Origin: Paraspadella gotoi
Taxonomy: Eukaryota > Chaetognatha
Direction of reading: 5' to 3'
Assembly: GCA_051294375.1 (NCBI GenBank)
Contig: CM119266.1
Coordinates: 15,279,859 to 15,343,858 of the forward strand
DNA length: 64,000 nt
A program made the translations under genes and the position numbers. Within the stretch, counting starts at the first letter, position 1. The number at the start of each line of letters is the position of its first letter. Positions 12,721 to 26,000 of this stretch are shown here, piece by piece. Under the pieces are notes generated by a model that saw only the letters and a list, made by a program, of their open reading frames with translations, was not told the DNA's origin and ran no database searches.

Positions 12721-14739
12721 TCTTATTTTTCTTTCTTCCTCGTTTCCCACCAAAAATGCGACGCAAAGAATAAATTTAGAAAGATTAAATTAATTTTAAT
12801 TTCCTCATCGCATGGAGGATATGCGGAGGGGGGAACTTACCTAACGCAAAATATTTCTAAAATTAATAAATAAACGAAAAATTTAATAAATAAACAAAAA
12901 AATTAATAATTTTTCCCGTCCCACGCCTCCCTTTTTTTGTCCTCATACATAAAGGCGACCTTTTTAGTCTCGTTATATTTTCCTTCTCTCTCTCTCTCTC
13001 TCTCTCTCTCACCGATCTCGCATCTACAGGTGCCCAGATCTGTCCTCTGCTCTCTCTCTCTCTATTCTCTCCTCTCCTCGTCTCTCTGCTCTTTCGTGCC
13101 TCCATCATCTCTCTCTCATCTCATCTGCTCATCTCTCTCGTTCCTTCTCTTCTATCTCTCTATGTCTTCCCCTCCCTCGCAACTCCCTCCGCTCCCTCCA
13201 CTCATCTCCTCCTCGGCCTCCACTCTGTCATCCCCCTCTTTTTTCGGGGTCTGAAAACTTTCCGCAACTTTGCTTTTTAAATCAAGCTCTTTCGCCATTC
13301 AGCCTCTTATGAGATGAAATTCATAAAGCCTCCGCGTCTTTGATTGAAACCTCGTTAAAGTTTTAAGATTGAAATTTTTCTCCGTCGTCGTCGCGTCGTC
13401 GTCTTCGTTGCAGCTTGCATGTGTCGGCGTGTTGAAAACAAGCCCCAAGGGCCTGGGGGTAGAGAGAGCGGGTTAGGGGTGCGACTGTGGAATTTTCTTT
13501 ATTCTTGCGCTGACAACGAAACTCTTATTTTTCACCGCTTCGCCAATCAATTTTATTTAAAAACTCGTTCACGTTTCCCACTCTCATAATTTTGCTTTGC
13601 CTCGCTCTATTTTTAAGTTTAAAATATTTTTTTATTTTCTTCATTTGTCATATTTGGTGACCGTGCTAAGAAGGCCCCTTTTCTCCCTACCTCTACCGAA
13701 ATACTTACCAGTATTTGTCCCGGCAATCGTCCTGATGTTCTCTATCGGCATTTCCCTCCGCCAACCGCCCCGGCGTCGTCTTCCATCTCCCGGCGTCATC
13801 TGTCGGCGTCTCGTTCCGATTTCGGCGCTTCTCTCTCCCGGGTGTAGCGCCTCTCTCTCTCTCCCCCGGCTCCGCCTTCAGATGCGACGAATTATTATTA
13901 GCATCGAAATCGCGCCTAATTTTGTGACGAGTTGAAGGGGATTATACGACTACGACGACGATAACGACGATAACGACGAGGACCAAAATAGAGTTAATGA
14001 GATTTTTTCCGCATCTTCCTCGCGTTACACCCTGCAGCAAAATATTTGGGTGTGTCTCTTCCGCCGCCTCCGCCGCTGCGGCCACCGCATCTGCCGCTAA
14101 ATAATTATATTTCGTGAGCGACTAAGCAAAATCGCAAACGTGTGCGCTGTGTATTTTTTCGGTGGAGAATATGTAAAATATGCTCACCCAAGCTACAATA
14201 AACAATTGTCGTTGTTGCCGACGGTTACAAGCTGTTACAATTTTATTACCGAGTTTTCCTCGCGGCGGAGAGAGTAAGCAACTCGATTCCTTCGTGGCCT
14301 TTTATTCGCCTCTCATCTCCGGCGGCGATGGCGGGCGGGTCGGCGGCGGCTACGGCGGTTGAGGCGGCGTCGGCGGCGTCGGCGGCGGCGACGGGGTTAA
14401 AGTTGAACCTTTTCCCCTTTCTTGTTTACGGCGAAGGAAAAGCTTAAATCAAAATGCCAAATTCTTCTCGGCGCTCGATTCCAATCTGCGGAGTCAGCAG
14501 CTGCATCCGGGTCCGAACATCCGGAGGGCGGGTGAATTTGGGAGGGCGGAGAGGGATCACGCCTCGGGAGGGGGGGTGGCGGCGTGGGGCGATCAAAAAT
14601 GGCGGCGATTATCGCGGCGGTATTGTGTACGAGATTCCCGCTTTTTGCGTGGCGTTCGTCGATAGTCAAATGCTTGGTTTTTAGCCGGCACTAAGACGAA
14701 GTCGCACCTGCTGCTTGCATCAAACTTTCAGAGAGAGAG

Positions 14740-14863
<124 letters not shown>

Positions 14864-15177
14864 AAGAGAGAGAGGAAGTGAGAGAGAAAGTATAATATCC
14901 AAGGAATGATTGAGCCCACATAATCGCTTCGTTTCTATCGGTTTCCACGATTTTTCCTTGAGCCGCCCCCTCTGCCGCCCCCCCCCATTTTCTATTCTCG
15001 TCAAACTTCGCGACCAAAAATAAAACGCCAGATCCAGCGGAAAAAAAATACTCGGCGATGCAATTTCGAATTTAGCGGGAGTCCAGCCACGAATACTTAA
15101 CGTCTTGAAAATAACGAATAAAAAATCATAAAATCGACTAAAAAACTAGATTTATTTCTCCTCTCTCTCTCTCTCTC

Positions 15178-15272
<95 letters not shown>

Positions 15273-15572
15273 CAAAAACCGTTAACGTTTTTCTTATTCA
15301 TTCGCCTCAGTTGAACGCCCGTGGATTTCGAGATGAAGTTTCATTCAGAAATATTTCGTTTATCGAAACGAAAGAGGGAGAAAGAGCGAGCGCGAGAGAG
15401 AGAGAGCATAAAAGCGAATAAAGTTAAATAAAATTTTTGTGAGAGAGTGAAAGTGATCTCGGCCTTGGACGAGCCACCCGTTTTTCACCGCCCCTACCTG
15501 CCTCTGAAGGGCGACGGCTGACGGGTGAAGGAATGAGTTTTGGGCGGGAAGGAGTTGGGGTAGGGCGGTCTG

Positions 15573-15610
<38 letters not shown>

Positions 15611-16251
15611 CAAACGAAGAAAAGGAGTTTTTGAGTTGACGTCCGACTCTGGTTCACTTTCTCGGTCAATTTCGCGATCGCCGCCTCCTACAAAACCATT
15701 GCCACAGGCATCGTCTTATTTTCCGGCTCTAATACAATACTAATTAGTAATAGTTTATAACGGATATGTTATCTAAAAATCATTTTTTTAATCTAAATAC
15801 GAACGAAATATGCAATTGAATCTCTCCCTTATTTCGCAACTGCCTCTCGACCTCAACCTCTGTCTTTGAGTCTTTCACCATCGAAACTCGGAAAATCCAC
15901 GTTCAATTTTTTTTTCCTTGACGTGAGGAATTTTAATTCTTGGGCATTAACCCCCTTCGCTCTTATTTCCGCCCCCCCTCTTCTCTTTCATGAAACCGCT
16001 GCCCGATGCCCGCCGCCCGCCGAGAATTGCGACGACGGGGAAGGGAGAGTGGGAGATGTGGGAGAAGCAGAGGGCGCTAGGGTTGGGCGAGGTTGACGTC
16101 GCCGGCGTCTATCCTGCGCGGGTTATTGACAGATCCTTCGTACTCGATAACAAAAATCGACGATGACGACGACGAAAATTTTGCGGCGCGTAAAAACGGG
16201 ATCCTTAACCGTTCGGTTCCATCCTCTTCCCGTTTTCGGTTGACGTTGACG

Positions 16252-19041
16252 GCTTATACCGTTCTTGTGTTCGGAAATGCTGTGGAGTCAATCGCGTGAG
16301 TCTATCCTGACTCTTTTTTGTTCACGGACGTGTTGTAACCAATACATGCGAGAAACGAGAACCTATTGTAGAGTAGCCAGTTATGATAGTAAGATGATTG
16401 GACCGAAGAGAGTATTAGAGATGAGTATCTAATTTTAGATCACCTTAACGAAGAAGATCGAGTTCGAGATGAGCGAGATGTTATTGAGTATTGTAGAATT
16501 GTAGAAAGTAGAGAGAGATGTTAAGCCAATCACAAATAATATCCCAATTATGTTTGGTTGCTAATAAAAGAGTTTTACTCTTTATTTTCTTTATTTTCGA
16601 TAAAATACATGTATTTCTTACAATTTTATCCAACAATCTACAATTGAATTTAATTCAATTTCAATTAATACTCATAATATTATACCACCTAACATATTTC
16701 CATCTACTTTTTCCCATCGATCATCTACATCTACCATTATTTAAAATTCTCTCCCCACTGTCAAATGCACCTTTTGGCCGAAATTGATAAATAACAAAAA
16801 TGGTAGAAAAAGACAAAAAGTACGGCGTTCCTGCACTTCGCTCTCTCTGCCGCTTCTCATCAACCATCCTCGCGTCTCTTTCCTCAACTATCTCAACAGA
16901 AATCTTTCGCTCTCACTCAACTGGCTCCATCCATAGCTCAACTACACCTCACGTAAACGACATTTCTGATCAATTACCGCCTTATCTGTGGCGGCTGCTA
17001 GCGGTGCGGGCTCTCCACCACCAATGCATCTCTTAATTCCCTGTTCACTCAGATGAAAGTCCGGGAAATTATTGAATCAGTATGAATTCTACCAGATATT
17101 TCTTCGCCTCATCTACTCTTCTCTTCCCTCGTCCTCCTTCTACTACCATTCTCTCTTCTATCGGATTTCTTTTATCGACCGACGCGTACTACCGAGGCCG
17201 CGCCCCACGCCCTCTCTTCTCCTTCATCTTTCCCACCCCCACTCTTCCGCCGGACTCCGCCCTTCGCATTTCCGGCCTTCAAAATCCCTCGACGACCGAG
17301 ATATTCGGACGGGGATTTCGAGTCCGACCGCCGCGAGGGTTTTCTTTTTGGCCGTTTTTGAATCTCCCCTCTCTCTCTTGCCCGTCCAACCTCTCTCTCG
17401 ATTCCAATGCCCCACGCGCATTTGCAGCCGGAAACCCCGCGCGGAAAACTATAATAACCTTCCCAGCCCGCCCAGTCCCCCGCTCCATCGCCGCGAACCA
17501 TCAACCGCGGGCATCAACCCAAGCGGGCACCCGATACCCACCTCTACTCACCACAAAAGGCGCGCGGGAAACACTTTATAAGAAGGCCGCAACACCACAC
17601 ACGACCACAACCGAATACAATACAGCGCGCCCTCGCCATTCAGCCTCTCGATAACAATCGAAAGTGGAGGAAAGGATAAACTGCTCCATTGCAGTTTTCC
17701 CGCGCGCGTTGAGGGAACGACGGGGGTTAACGAGGAGGAGGAGGAGGAGGGCAGGAGGAGGAGGAGGAGGAGGGTGGAGGAGGAGGAGGAAGGAAGAAGT
17801 AGAGGAAGAAGGGAGGAAAGGAAGTTGTGGGTGAGGGATGAAAAGTGGGGTTGAAGAATTGTCGACGTAAAAGTTGAGAAAGAAAGGAGTTGTGAAGGGT
17901 GGAAAAAAAGAAAAAAAGAAGGAAAGAAAATCAGGTTTAAAAAAGGGGGAGGAGAAAGGAAAAAAGGAAGGAAGGAAGGAAGGAAGGAAGGAAGAAGGAA
18001 GGAAGGAATGGAAGGAAGAAGGAAGGAAGGAAGAAAGGAAGGGAAGGAAGGACGCAGAAAGACGGAAATTAAGGAAAGAATGAAGAAGGCAAGCAATTTA
18101 GAAAAAGAAAAGAAGAAGAAAGAAGAAGAAGAAAGAAAGGAAAGAAGAAAGAAAGAAAGAAAAAGAAAGAAAGAACAGAAGAAAAAAAAGAGAGAAAGAA
18201 GAGGCCTGACGGCCCAAAAGTTATGGATGTTCTAAAACTGTTGTCGTTACGATGATATTGAAGCGCATTCCGCAAACGGTCGTAGAAATGGCCGAGAGAG
18301 GCCGCTGCGTGCGACTAGGCGGAAACCGTGGCTTCGGCGCGTGTTGGCGTGGAACGGGTGCAGGCGGGCGACGCGTTGGCCGTCGAGGCGGGAAAAGGAA
18401 AAAAAGAAATGAAAAATTCGAGTCTTTTTATTCCGCGTCCATTGATATCTGTTATTCCTTCTATTGAAAAAATACGGTAAGTCAAATCAATCGATGTATT
18501 TGGCAAAAAAAAAACGTCACTGAGTCGGATTTAAAAATTTTAAAAAATATAATTCCTGAAATATGTTCAAAATGTAAAAAAAGTATTTCAACTTTATTTC
18601 ATGTTGAAAAATGTTCAGGATGGCAAAGGGAAAAAGGCAATATTTTAAAATAAGGCAAAAGAGGAGAGCTACTAACAAGCAAAGATTAAATTCATTTAAA
18701 ATTAGTCCTGATTAAGAAGACTATTAGTAAACGTTCGAACGAAAAAAAGCATGGACAAAATTAAAAACTGAAAAGAATTCCAAATATTGTCGAAATAACG
18801 AGGTCAGTGACCGGCGACGGAATGAAAACATTGAAATGAGACAACGATGACGGTGATAGCGATGTTCCCCGACGACGACGATGACGGACGACGACGACCA
18901 TGATGACGATCGAAAAGCGCGAATAAATACGATGAGTACAAAAATTGGAGTGGGCAGTTGACTTGTTAGGAGTTTTTTTTCTTTATTCTCTTTGTTTCTT
19001 TTCTAACTTCCCTCCTNNNNNNNNNNNNNNNNNNNNNNNNN
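16252..19041. repeat. Extra segment in right arm: degraded copy of about 1 kb plus GA-rich sequence and gap
   Basis: Absent from the left arm. The part at about 16,530-17,570 is a diverged same-orientation version of 19,042-19,650: shared items include the TATGTTGGTTGCTA-type start (seen in the left arm near 8,720), AACATATTTCCA, TTTTTCCCATCGA, GACCGACGCGTACTACCGAGG, CTTCCGCCGGACTCCGCCC and CGACCGCCGCGAGGGTTTTC. The copy differs by many indels. The rest (17,640-19,016) is G+A-rich with GGAAG-type repeats and no gene. It ends in a 25-N gap. Confidence 0.65.
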
Positions 19042-20299
19042 TTATTCGATAAAAACAATTTTTCCTTTGTTAATCAACTAAAAATTACTAACATATTTCC
19101 AATTTAACTTTTTCCCATCGAATTTTTAACTATTATACTTTATGCAAATGGTTTGCGAAAGATAAAAAAAATGGAAAGACAAAGATGGTGATCGTCGTTA
19201 AAACGTTCGTTTTAACATAACGAAACTTGTAAACTGGCTCATAAGCTCATAAGTCATAAGTCCAATATCTATTGCTTTCTTTCCTTCTATCTTTCCGTAA
19301 ATGAGTCGGTATTTTTTCCTTCGCCTTCTACGCTCTTCTACTACCGACGTTTTTACGACCGACGCGTACTACCGAGGGCCACGCCCCCTTCTCTCCCATC
19401 TTTCCCCACCCCCACTCTTCCGCCGGACTCCGCCCTTCGCATTTCCGGCCTTCAAAATCCCTCGACGACCGAGAATTTCGGAGCGGGGATTTCGAGTCCG
19501 ACCGCCGCGAGGGTTTTCTTTTTGGCCGTTTTTGATCCCCCGTCAATGCCGATGCAGCCGGAACCGATTCCGGCCGCTACTACGAAACCCGGCTCCCCAC
19601 GCGGCAGAACCCCCTTCCCCCGCTTAGAACCCACCCGCCCCGTTACTCGCCCGCCATTCACCTTTCAATCGGCTTCCCTTTCCTAATCCCTTCCCTTTAT
19701 TTTTTTTTTCTTTCGCTATTTTCTCTTTTGTTGTCCATTTTTATGCGATATACTTTCGTTTTCGCAAACAAAGTCTTTACTTAAAAGAAGAGAACAAACT
19801 CCAAAGCCGCCCGAAGTGAAAGCGAGCATAAAGTCGTGTAAAAACTTTGGAAGTATTACTGCGAGTATTTACTGATGCCCGTCTTTGGTGGTTCGTCGGC
19901 GAGAACTTTTTCTTTACTTTTTACTTATTTTTTCCCCCCTCGACTGCTTTGGCCTTCCGGTCTCATAAAACTTTCTCCTCATGCTTCCGCTTTCTCCTCG
20001 GCCTCATTTTCTCCTTTTTTCTCCTCATCCTCTTCCCCCTCCTCTTCCTCCTCTTCCTCCTTGTGTCGCGCCCCCCTCGACCCCCGTTTCGCCCTCGGCC
20101 AGCCTTTCTTTTTTTCTTTTCTTTCTTTTCTTTTTATTTCCTTCTTCCGTCACTCACGATGACGTAGAAATGAAGCAATAAACTCAACGCCCCCTCCGGC
20201 CCTCGCGCAACACCCCCACGCCAAGACTTACCACTCTTTTTCACCCTCTTTATTTCTCGTTTTAACCTCCTTTCAGCGAAAGATAGAGAGGGAAAAGGA

Positions 20300-20343
20300 A
20301 AGAAAGAAAGAAAAAAAGAAAAAAAGAAAGAAAAAAAGAAAAA

Positions 20344-20427
<84 letters not shown>

Positions 20428-20430
20428 AAA
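20300..20430. repeat. (GAAA)n microsatellite
   Basis: An AAAG/GAAA tetranucleotide run in the right arm; the mirror (CTTT)n lies at 7,345-7,480 in the left arm. They differ in repeat count. Confidence 0.9.
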
Positions 20431-20608
20431 AAAAAACAGAGAGAACATTTTTAAAATACGATAATTCTCTTTCTAAAAACTTTATGAGCAATTCTTCGAT
20501 TTTACCCCAAAAAAATTTATTTTAATGTAGAGCCAAAATCATATTATCTTTTTCAAGCAAAAATTATAATGAGTGACTTGACCCCCGTCCCCACCCTCAT
20601 CTGACCAG

Positions 20609-22348
20609 GCTTGATCCCCTTCGACCCCACCATCCACGGCACGCCTCTGGCTCTGCTTCAGATTCCTCAGGAGGCCATCAAGTGCGTCTCAAAGAAACTC
20701 TCGGATTTGGGAAGCAAATGCGCCTACTACACGCAGGACTGCAAAGTGAGTGATTGATCGATTGAAATATTCATTTTTTTAATGATAGTTTCTGTCATTC
20801 ATTAAACGCTGATCGATTCGGAAAGAGATTGGAGGAAAAAAAAGAAATTAATCAAAATTAAAAAATTAACTTTTTATTCAATTGATTGTTTGATTTTCGA
20901 ATCATTAGGAGTTCGCTGATCTCAAAGACTGCGTGTCAGCCTCCGATTTCGTCGTCGCCGCCGAGCACATGGTCGACGTGGGTTACATCTGTCGCAAATG
21001 TCACATGGTCTATCCTGGACGCGATCAGTGTGAGCATCACGTGAAGACCTCGTGCTACGGTGACAAGGATAAAGGTGAGAAGGAGGGAAAGGAAAATCAC
21101 GAAAACCGAGGAGAAATGAAAGAAAATGTAGGCAATGGAATTGATGCAGAAACAAAAGAAAGATTGATATCTAATTATAAATCTACGCCGGAAAGTATTT
21201 TTAACCTTGTATTGTATCCTCCGTCATAATATTACAAAATAAAATAAAACTAATCGTTAAAGTTAGTAGTAGTTTTGCAATTTTCATAGAAAAGGTTATT
21301 TTCGGTTGCACAAAACACATAAGCCACGATGTACGATGTTCCTCCCTCCCCCATTTTCAGCCACCCCCGACTCCGATCCTCTCTTCGACCGAATCCTCAA
21401 GCTGGAGCAGCTGCAGTACCGCTGCTCCGTCTGCGCCGACGCCTTCTCCACTCAGTCCGAGTTCGCCTTTCACTGCGAATCGGACGGGCACGCCCGCGCC
21501 GCCGGCGCCGGAAGCCGCGGCGGCGCCAAGTCCTCCGCGGCGCCGGCGTCGTCGACGTCCTCGTCGACGCGCGGTAACGACTCTGGCGCCGCCGACCATC
21601 ACCCATCGGCCGCAACGCCGGTGACGCCGGTCAACGACTACAGCAACGACCGCTCGTCGCCGCTGGAGGGCAGCGTCGGCGGTGGACAGATGCATCATCA
21701 TCACCATCACGGCCAAAGGATGATGGGTGTCGATGCCGGGCACTCGCCGGGAGAGGCCGGGCACCCGATGGGAGAGGCAGGGCACCCGGTTGCCGATTCG
21801 CCGAGGTGAGTTTGTGGGAGAAGAGGAATCCTTGGGTACAAAATATATAAATATATAAATAAATAAAAGTAATAATTATAAATCCCATATAAAGAAATAA
21901 ATGTGACAATTAATAAATAAATATAAAAATTAAATAAAAAATTAATAAATAAATAAATAAATGGGATTATGGCTGATAAATACTAACTCGAGTTTTAAAA
22001 TTACCCCTTTTTCTATCTCTTTCCCCTCTCCGTCCCGTTACCTCTCGCCCCCCTTACAGCCCGTCCTCGGTATCGGGCAACATTCTGGCGGTCAACCCCT
22101 CCCACTTTCCTCGTCCGTCGTCCTCCAACTCCAACTGCGTCACTCCGAACTCGAGTCACTCCTCGCAGGCGTCGCCCGTATTGCGGCCCGCCACCGCCGC
22201 CACCGGCGCCGCCGCCAACGCCGCCGCTCGCGTCGCCGCCTCCTCGCCCTCGCCGCCGCCGCCCTCTCTCCACTCGCCCGCCAGGCAACTCTCTTTCCAG
22301 GAGCCGTCGGGCAAAGCGGACCACGGTTTGGTCGGGCGCGATCACTGA
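20609..22348 (+). CDS. C-terminal four exons of zinc-finger (zfh-2/ZFHX-like) transcription factor
   Basis: Exons 20,609-20,745, 20,909-21,074, 21,361-21,805 and 22,060-22,348 (TGA) splice with consistent phases and consensus GTGAG donors. Together with the exon at 3,686 they give about 447 C-terminal residues. Seen: a GLIPFDPTIHGTPLALLQIP block; a Cys2-His-Cys finger (CRKC, His 12-13 residues on, closing Cys after KTS) after VDVGYI; a classic C2H2 finger (YRCSVCADAF, His spacing 12 then 5); then a Gly/Ser/Ala tail with a six-His run, degenerate GHPMGEA-type repeats, a Pro run and the ending VGRDH. The LLQIP block followed by widely spaced fingers suggests the 3' end of a zfh-2/ZFHX nuclear transcription factor, but no homeodomain is visible, so the family call is an inference. 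An AATAAA lies at 22,952. The unit sits in the right arm of the inverted repeat and is the intact copy. Confidence 0.65.
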
Positions 22349-23032
22349 TAAGAGATTAGCAAATTCTCTTTCCATTTGCCCTCATTCCCGATTATATTAG
22401 TAAATTATTTTTATTATTACTGTGTCGTTATCATATGAAAACGAAAGAAGGATGCATCTCTCATAACGGCTTTCGTAACTTTATTTAATTCAAAAAAAAA
22501 GAAAAAGCGAAGACGACGACGATGATTTTTGAATTTCAATCCTCCCCCGACTTTAAAACTATTCCCATACGATAATATATATAATGTATACAAACGAACG
22601 AAGTTACGTAATCATCGCTGATCGGCGCAAAAAGAGTTAACTGAACTTTTATTTTCTCTTTTAAATGACAACATCTTTTCTGGCGACTTTTCGCCGATTG
22701 AGACTTTTAATTGTCCGTCTATCTTTCTATCTTTCTTATCTATCCTTCAATCTTTTAAGCTCCCTCATACCCACCAAAAAAGTTTTGGGAAAATTTACTA
22801 TTTCATTCTCACACTGAGATTTCTACCATTTCATTTTCTAGTTGACGTGTCTAAAGTACTATACATATACCATACAATTTTTTTCTCTTTTTTTTTAGTA
22901 TTAAACTTTTCCAAAAGATGAAAAAAATCGTAAAAGTTATCAAAAGTTTTAAATAAACCTAACAAAGGTTTTTTTTTCTTTTATTCGTATTTATTTATTC
23001 ATTCAAACCTTGAATGTTTCGATGCAAAAAGA

Positions 23033-26000
23033 AACAGGAGGCAGTTTATTTTTCGTGTGTAACTCCACCCAATCCCTGGTCCCCCTCCCCTTAAAAAAAT
23101 CACGCAAAAATAATAATAATAATAATAAGGATATCAAAAATGATGTCAACATCTACTTGATATCAATTGATATATAATTTTGATGTATCTCTTTCTCGTG
23201 TATTATTACAATGATGTTTCGAACCACTATTACTACCGCATCGTAATACTAGTTTTTTCTCTCTTTCCTTAAACCGATGATCATTCATAATTCATAATTC
23301 ATAATTCTGTCAATTAGTGATTCAAAGAAAAGCGATTCTCGCTTTTTCAACTTCGATTTCTACGAAGTTAAACGCTTCGAGCGTATCCTTACCAAAATAT
23401 TACTTACCGATTCATACAAAAAAGAAGGTACATTTATTGGACGACAGTCGTTATTTGTACAAACAGAAAGAAATATATAGGTTCCGAAAACAAGAAATGA
23501 AAAACAAACAAATCAACGATATATTAAACAAGCTACCGCAAAAAAAATAAACAAAAAACAGTTCCACACTCACACACAAACAAAAAGAAATGAATTCACA
23601 ATTCACGACGCAAAGTGAAAAGCGAAACCAAAAAAATTCCGACTTTCCTGACTTCGCGAAAAGGGTTTTTCTGCAGCCTGATATCACACAAAATCTCTCT
23701 CTCTCTCTGTCTCTCTATCTCTCGTTCTTTCTCTCTCCGCTCCGATTCCACTTCGAGACTGTTTACCCCCTTCCCATCCTCCCTCCCAACCATAAAAACC
23801 ACCACAAGTCCCACCCACCGCCTGATTGAGGACGCGTTAGGTAGTCGCGGCGACGAAGCGAGTCCGAACCACCTCGTTCCCCCTTTCAAAGCGCCTCCTA
23901 CCCCAAGACCCCCCCCCAATAACTCCCGGCAACCCTCGCGTCCTCAAACCCAGGGGCGATTAGAAATACACTATCCGAGGCGCGAGGGTCCGAGGAAGGG
24001 GACGAAAAGATAAGGGGGCGTGACCAGAAGTGACATAACGCGGGGCGCGGGGGTTTTCGCGCTCGCCCGTCGTTGTCGGTCCGCCGAAGCGCGTCCGAGT
24101 GAAGCTTGGCCTAATTCTAATTCAATTGATTACTGTTCCAATTATTATCTGTTTTAATATATAATAATGATAGTAATAATACTGTAACTTTTATTATTAT
24201 ATGACTTGATGAGATCTTCGATATAGCACAACTTTTTTTTCTCTCTGGCTTTACCGGTCTTCTTTTCTGAAATGAAAAAGAAAAAAACAATCAATCCGAT
24301 ACAATCCGTTATACATTTCTGTTCGGTTTTTCTCCGTTTTTCTGTTTCATATCTCCGCCAAAAAAAAAAAACAAACAAACAAACAAAAAACAAAAAAATA
24401 TCTCTCTTGGAATTTAAAAAGAAATTAAACAATAAATAAATGCAGTTCTGTCTTTAGTTGCGTTATCATCTTGTACGCTCTCGGCCGCGTTAGCCTTACC
24501 TTCCTGTATAGATTTAAATATCAACCGCAAGAAAAAGTGAAAAAAAAAAAAAAAATAACCAACCCGGGAAGCAACGCGCGTGGTTACGTTTTCCTTCGCG
24601 CTGCAGAAGAGCGCGATACATTGTTCCGTAATTTACGTCGCGTTTTTTGTCGGGCTAATTTATCTACTGGTTTCAAGTTTGTTTATTTACCCCGTTTTAT
24701 TTGGGAGGGCGGGCCGACGTTGGTCGTGCGCCTCGCTCAAGATAAGGATAAGTCCGTCTTTCACCGCGAACCCTTTCCGCTCATTGAAATCCATTACAGA
24801 ATCTATCCACTCTTCTCTGCGATTTATTTTTCTTTCTTCTTTTTTTCTAAACAAAATTCAAAACAAAAAATCATAACAAGAGTCGTTTCTAGTATGTAAA
24901 TGTTTTTTATACATACCAGGAACAGCAGTCAATAATTTTTGTTTTATTTCTTTTCTTCTTTAGTCAGTTTTTTACCCTAAAATGGGGTATGGAATTTGTA
25001 TCTGACCCTAATGTGGTTCGTTTATAGGCTTGAACTTTGCATAGCTTGTGACTTTTTCTATAAAAAGAGTCAGAAATACGTGTATGTTTTTTATCAAAAA
25101 CGTTTTCCTATCTTTCTTCTAAGGCTTGAAACCGCTTATGGTTCTTGATATACGAAAACATAATTATTTTTTCATGGGAAGTGGGACTTTTTTAATTACC
25201 GATTTTTCAATTTTGACTACCAAAAAAAAAAAACCAACTAATTGGTCAGCAAGTTTTGTCTCCGCCTTTTTTAATTATTTTCGCTTGGAACGAATCATAG
25301 TTCACAGATCGCCGACAGGATATTTTGACACCGCGCGAGGTAACCGCGATGGCGCCTCGTGCGGATGAAATACACCCACACACAAACACCCCCACAATCG
25401 AGACTCGTTAATTTTTGCGTAATTTAAAAGAAATGTGTTAAGCCTATAAGACGACGCGAAGGAATACAATCCGCCACCGTCGGGCACTTACAGTAACCAT
25501 TGTATTCCTCCGCCGACTTTTTCTCGGTGCTTTTTGCCGCAACTTTTCAAACACAAGTTCAATTTAAAGGGGAATTTTATTTTTTTGCAATCTCTGGTAA
25601 CAAAAGCTTCAGGACACCGAATGTTTCTTTTCAAAGGGTCTCTCCGTCTCTCTATCTCTCTAATCCTTATTTTTTTTTTCAAATCGTTTTCGCCGTATAG
25701 TTTTACAACTGTTACAGTTTTTATTTTTTTTAATCAAATCCGCCGATGATACCAAGAGCCGCCTCTCCAACCACAACAACATCCCGTCTTCCTCTCGCCT
25801 TCAGTTTATTGTTGGAGATTTCAACAAAGTGGCTACATTTACTTTGTTCATAACTGAAGGTGGGATGGTAAATGGGATCCACATCTGCTACTATTTTTAT
25901 TAAAAAAAACAGCTATTTCATACTACGAATACCTCAAAAAAAAAAACCCTACTGATTTTAATAATACAAATCTGCTGTCAGATAAATTAGATCGTTGCAA

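Noticed and set aside
24471-24899. 142-codon + strand open frame
   Set aside because: Lys and Phe runs from A- and T-rich tracts, no recognisable domain, no partner exon and no good start context.
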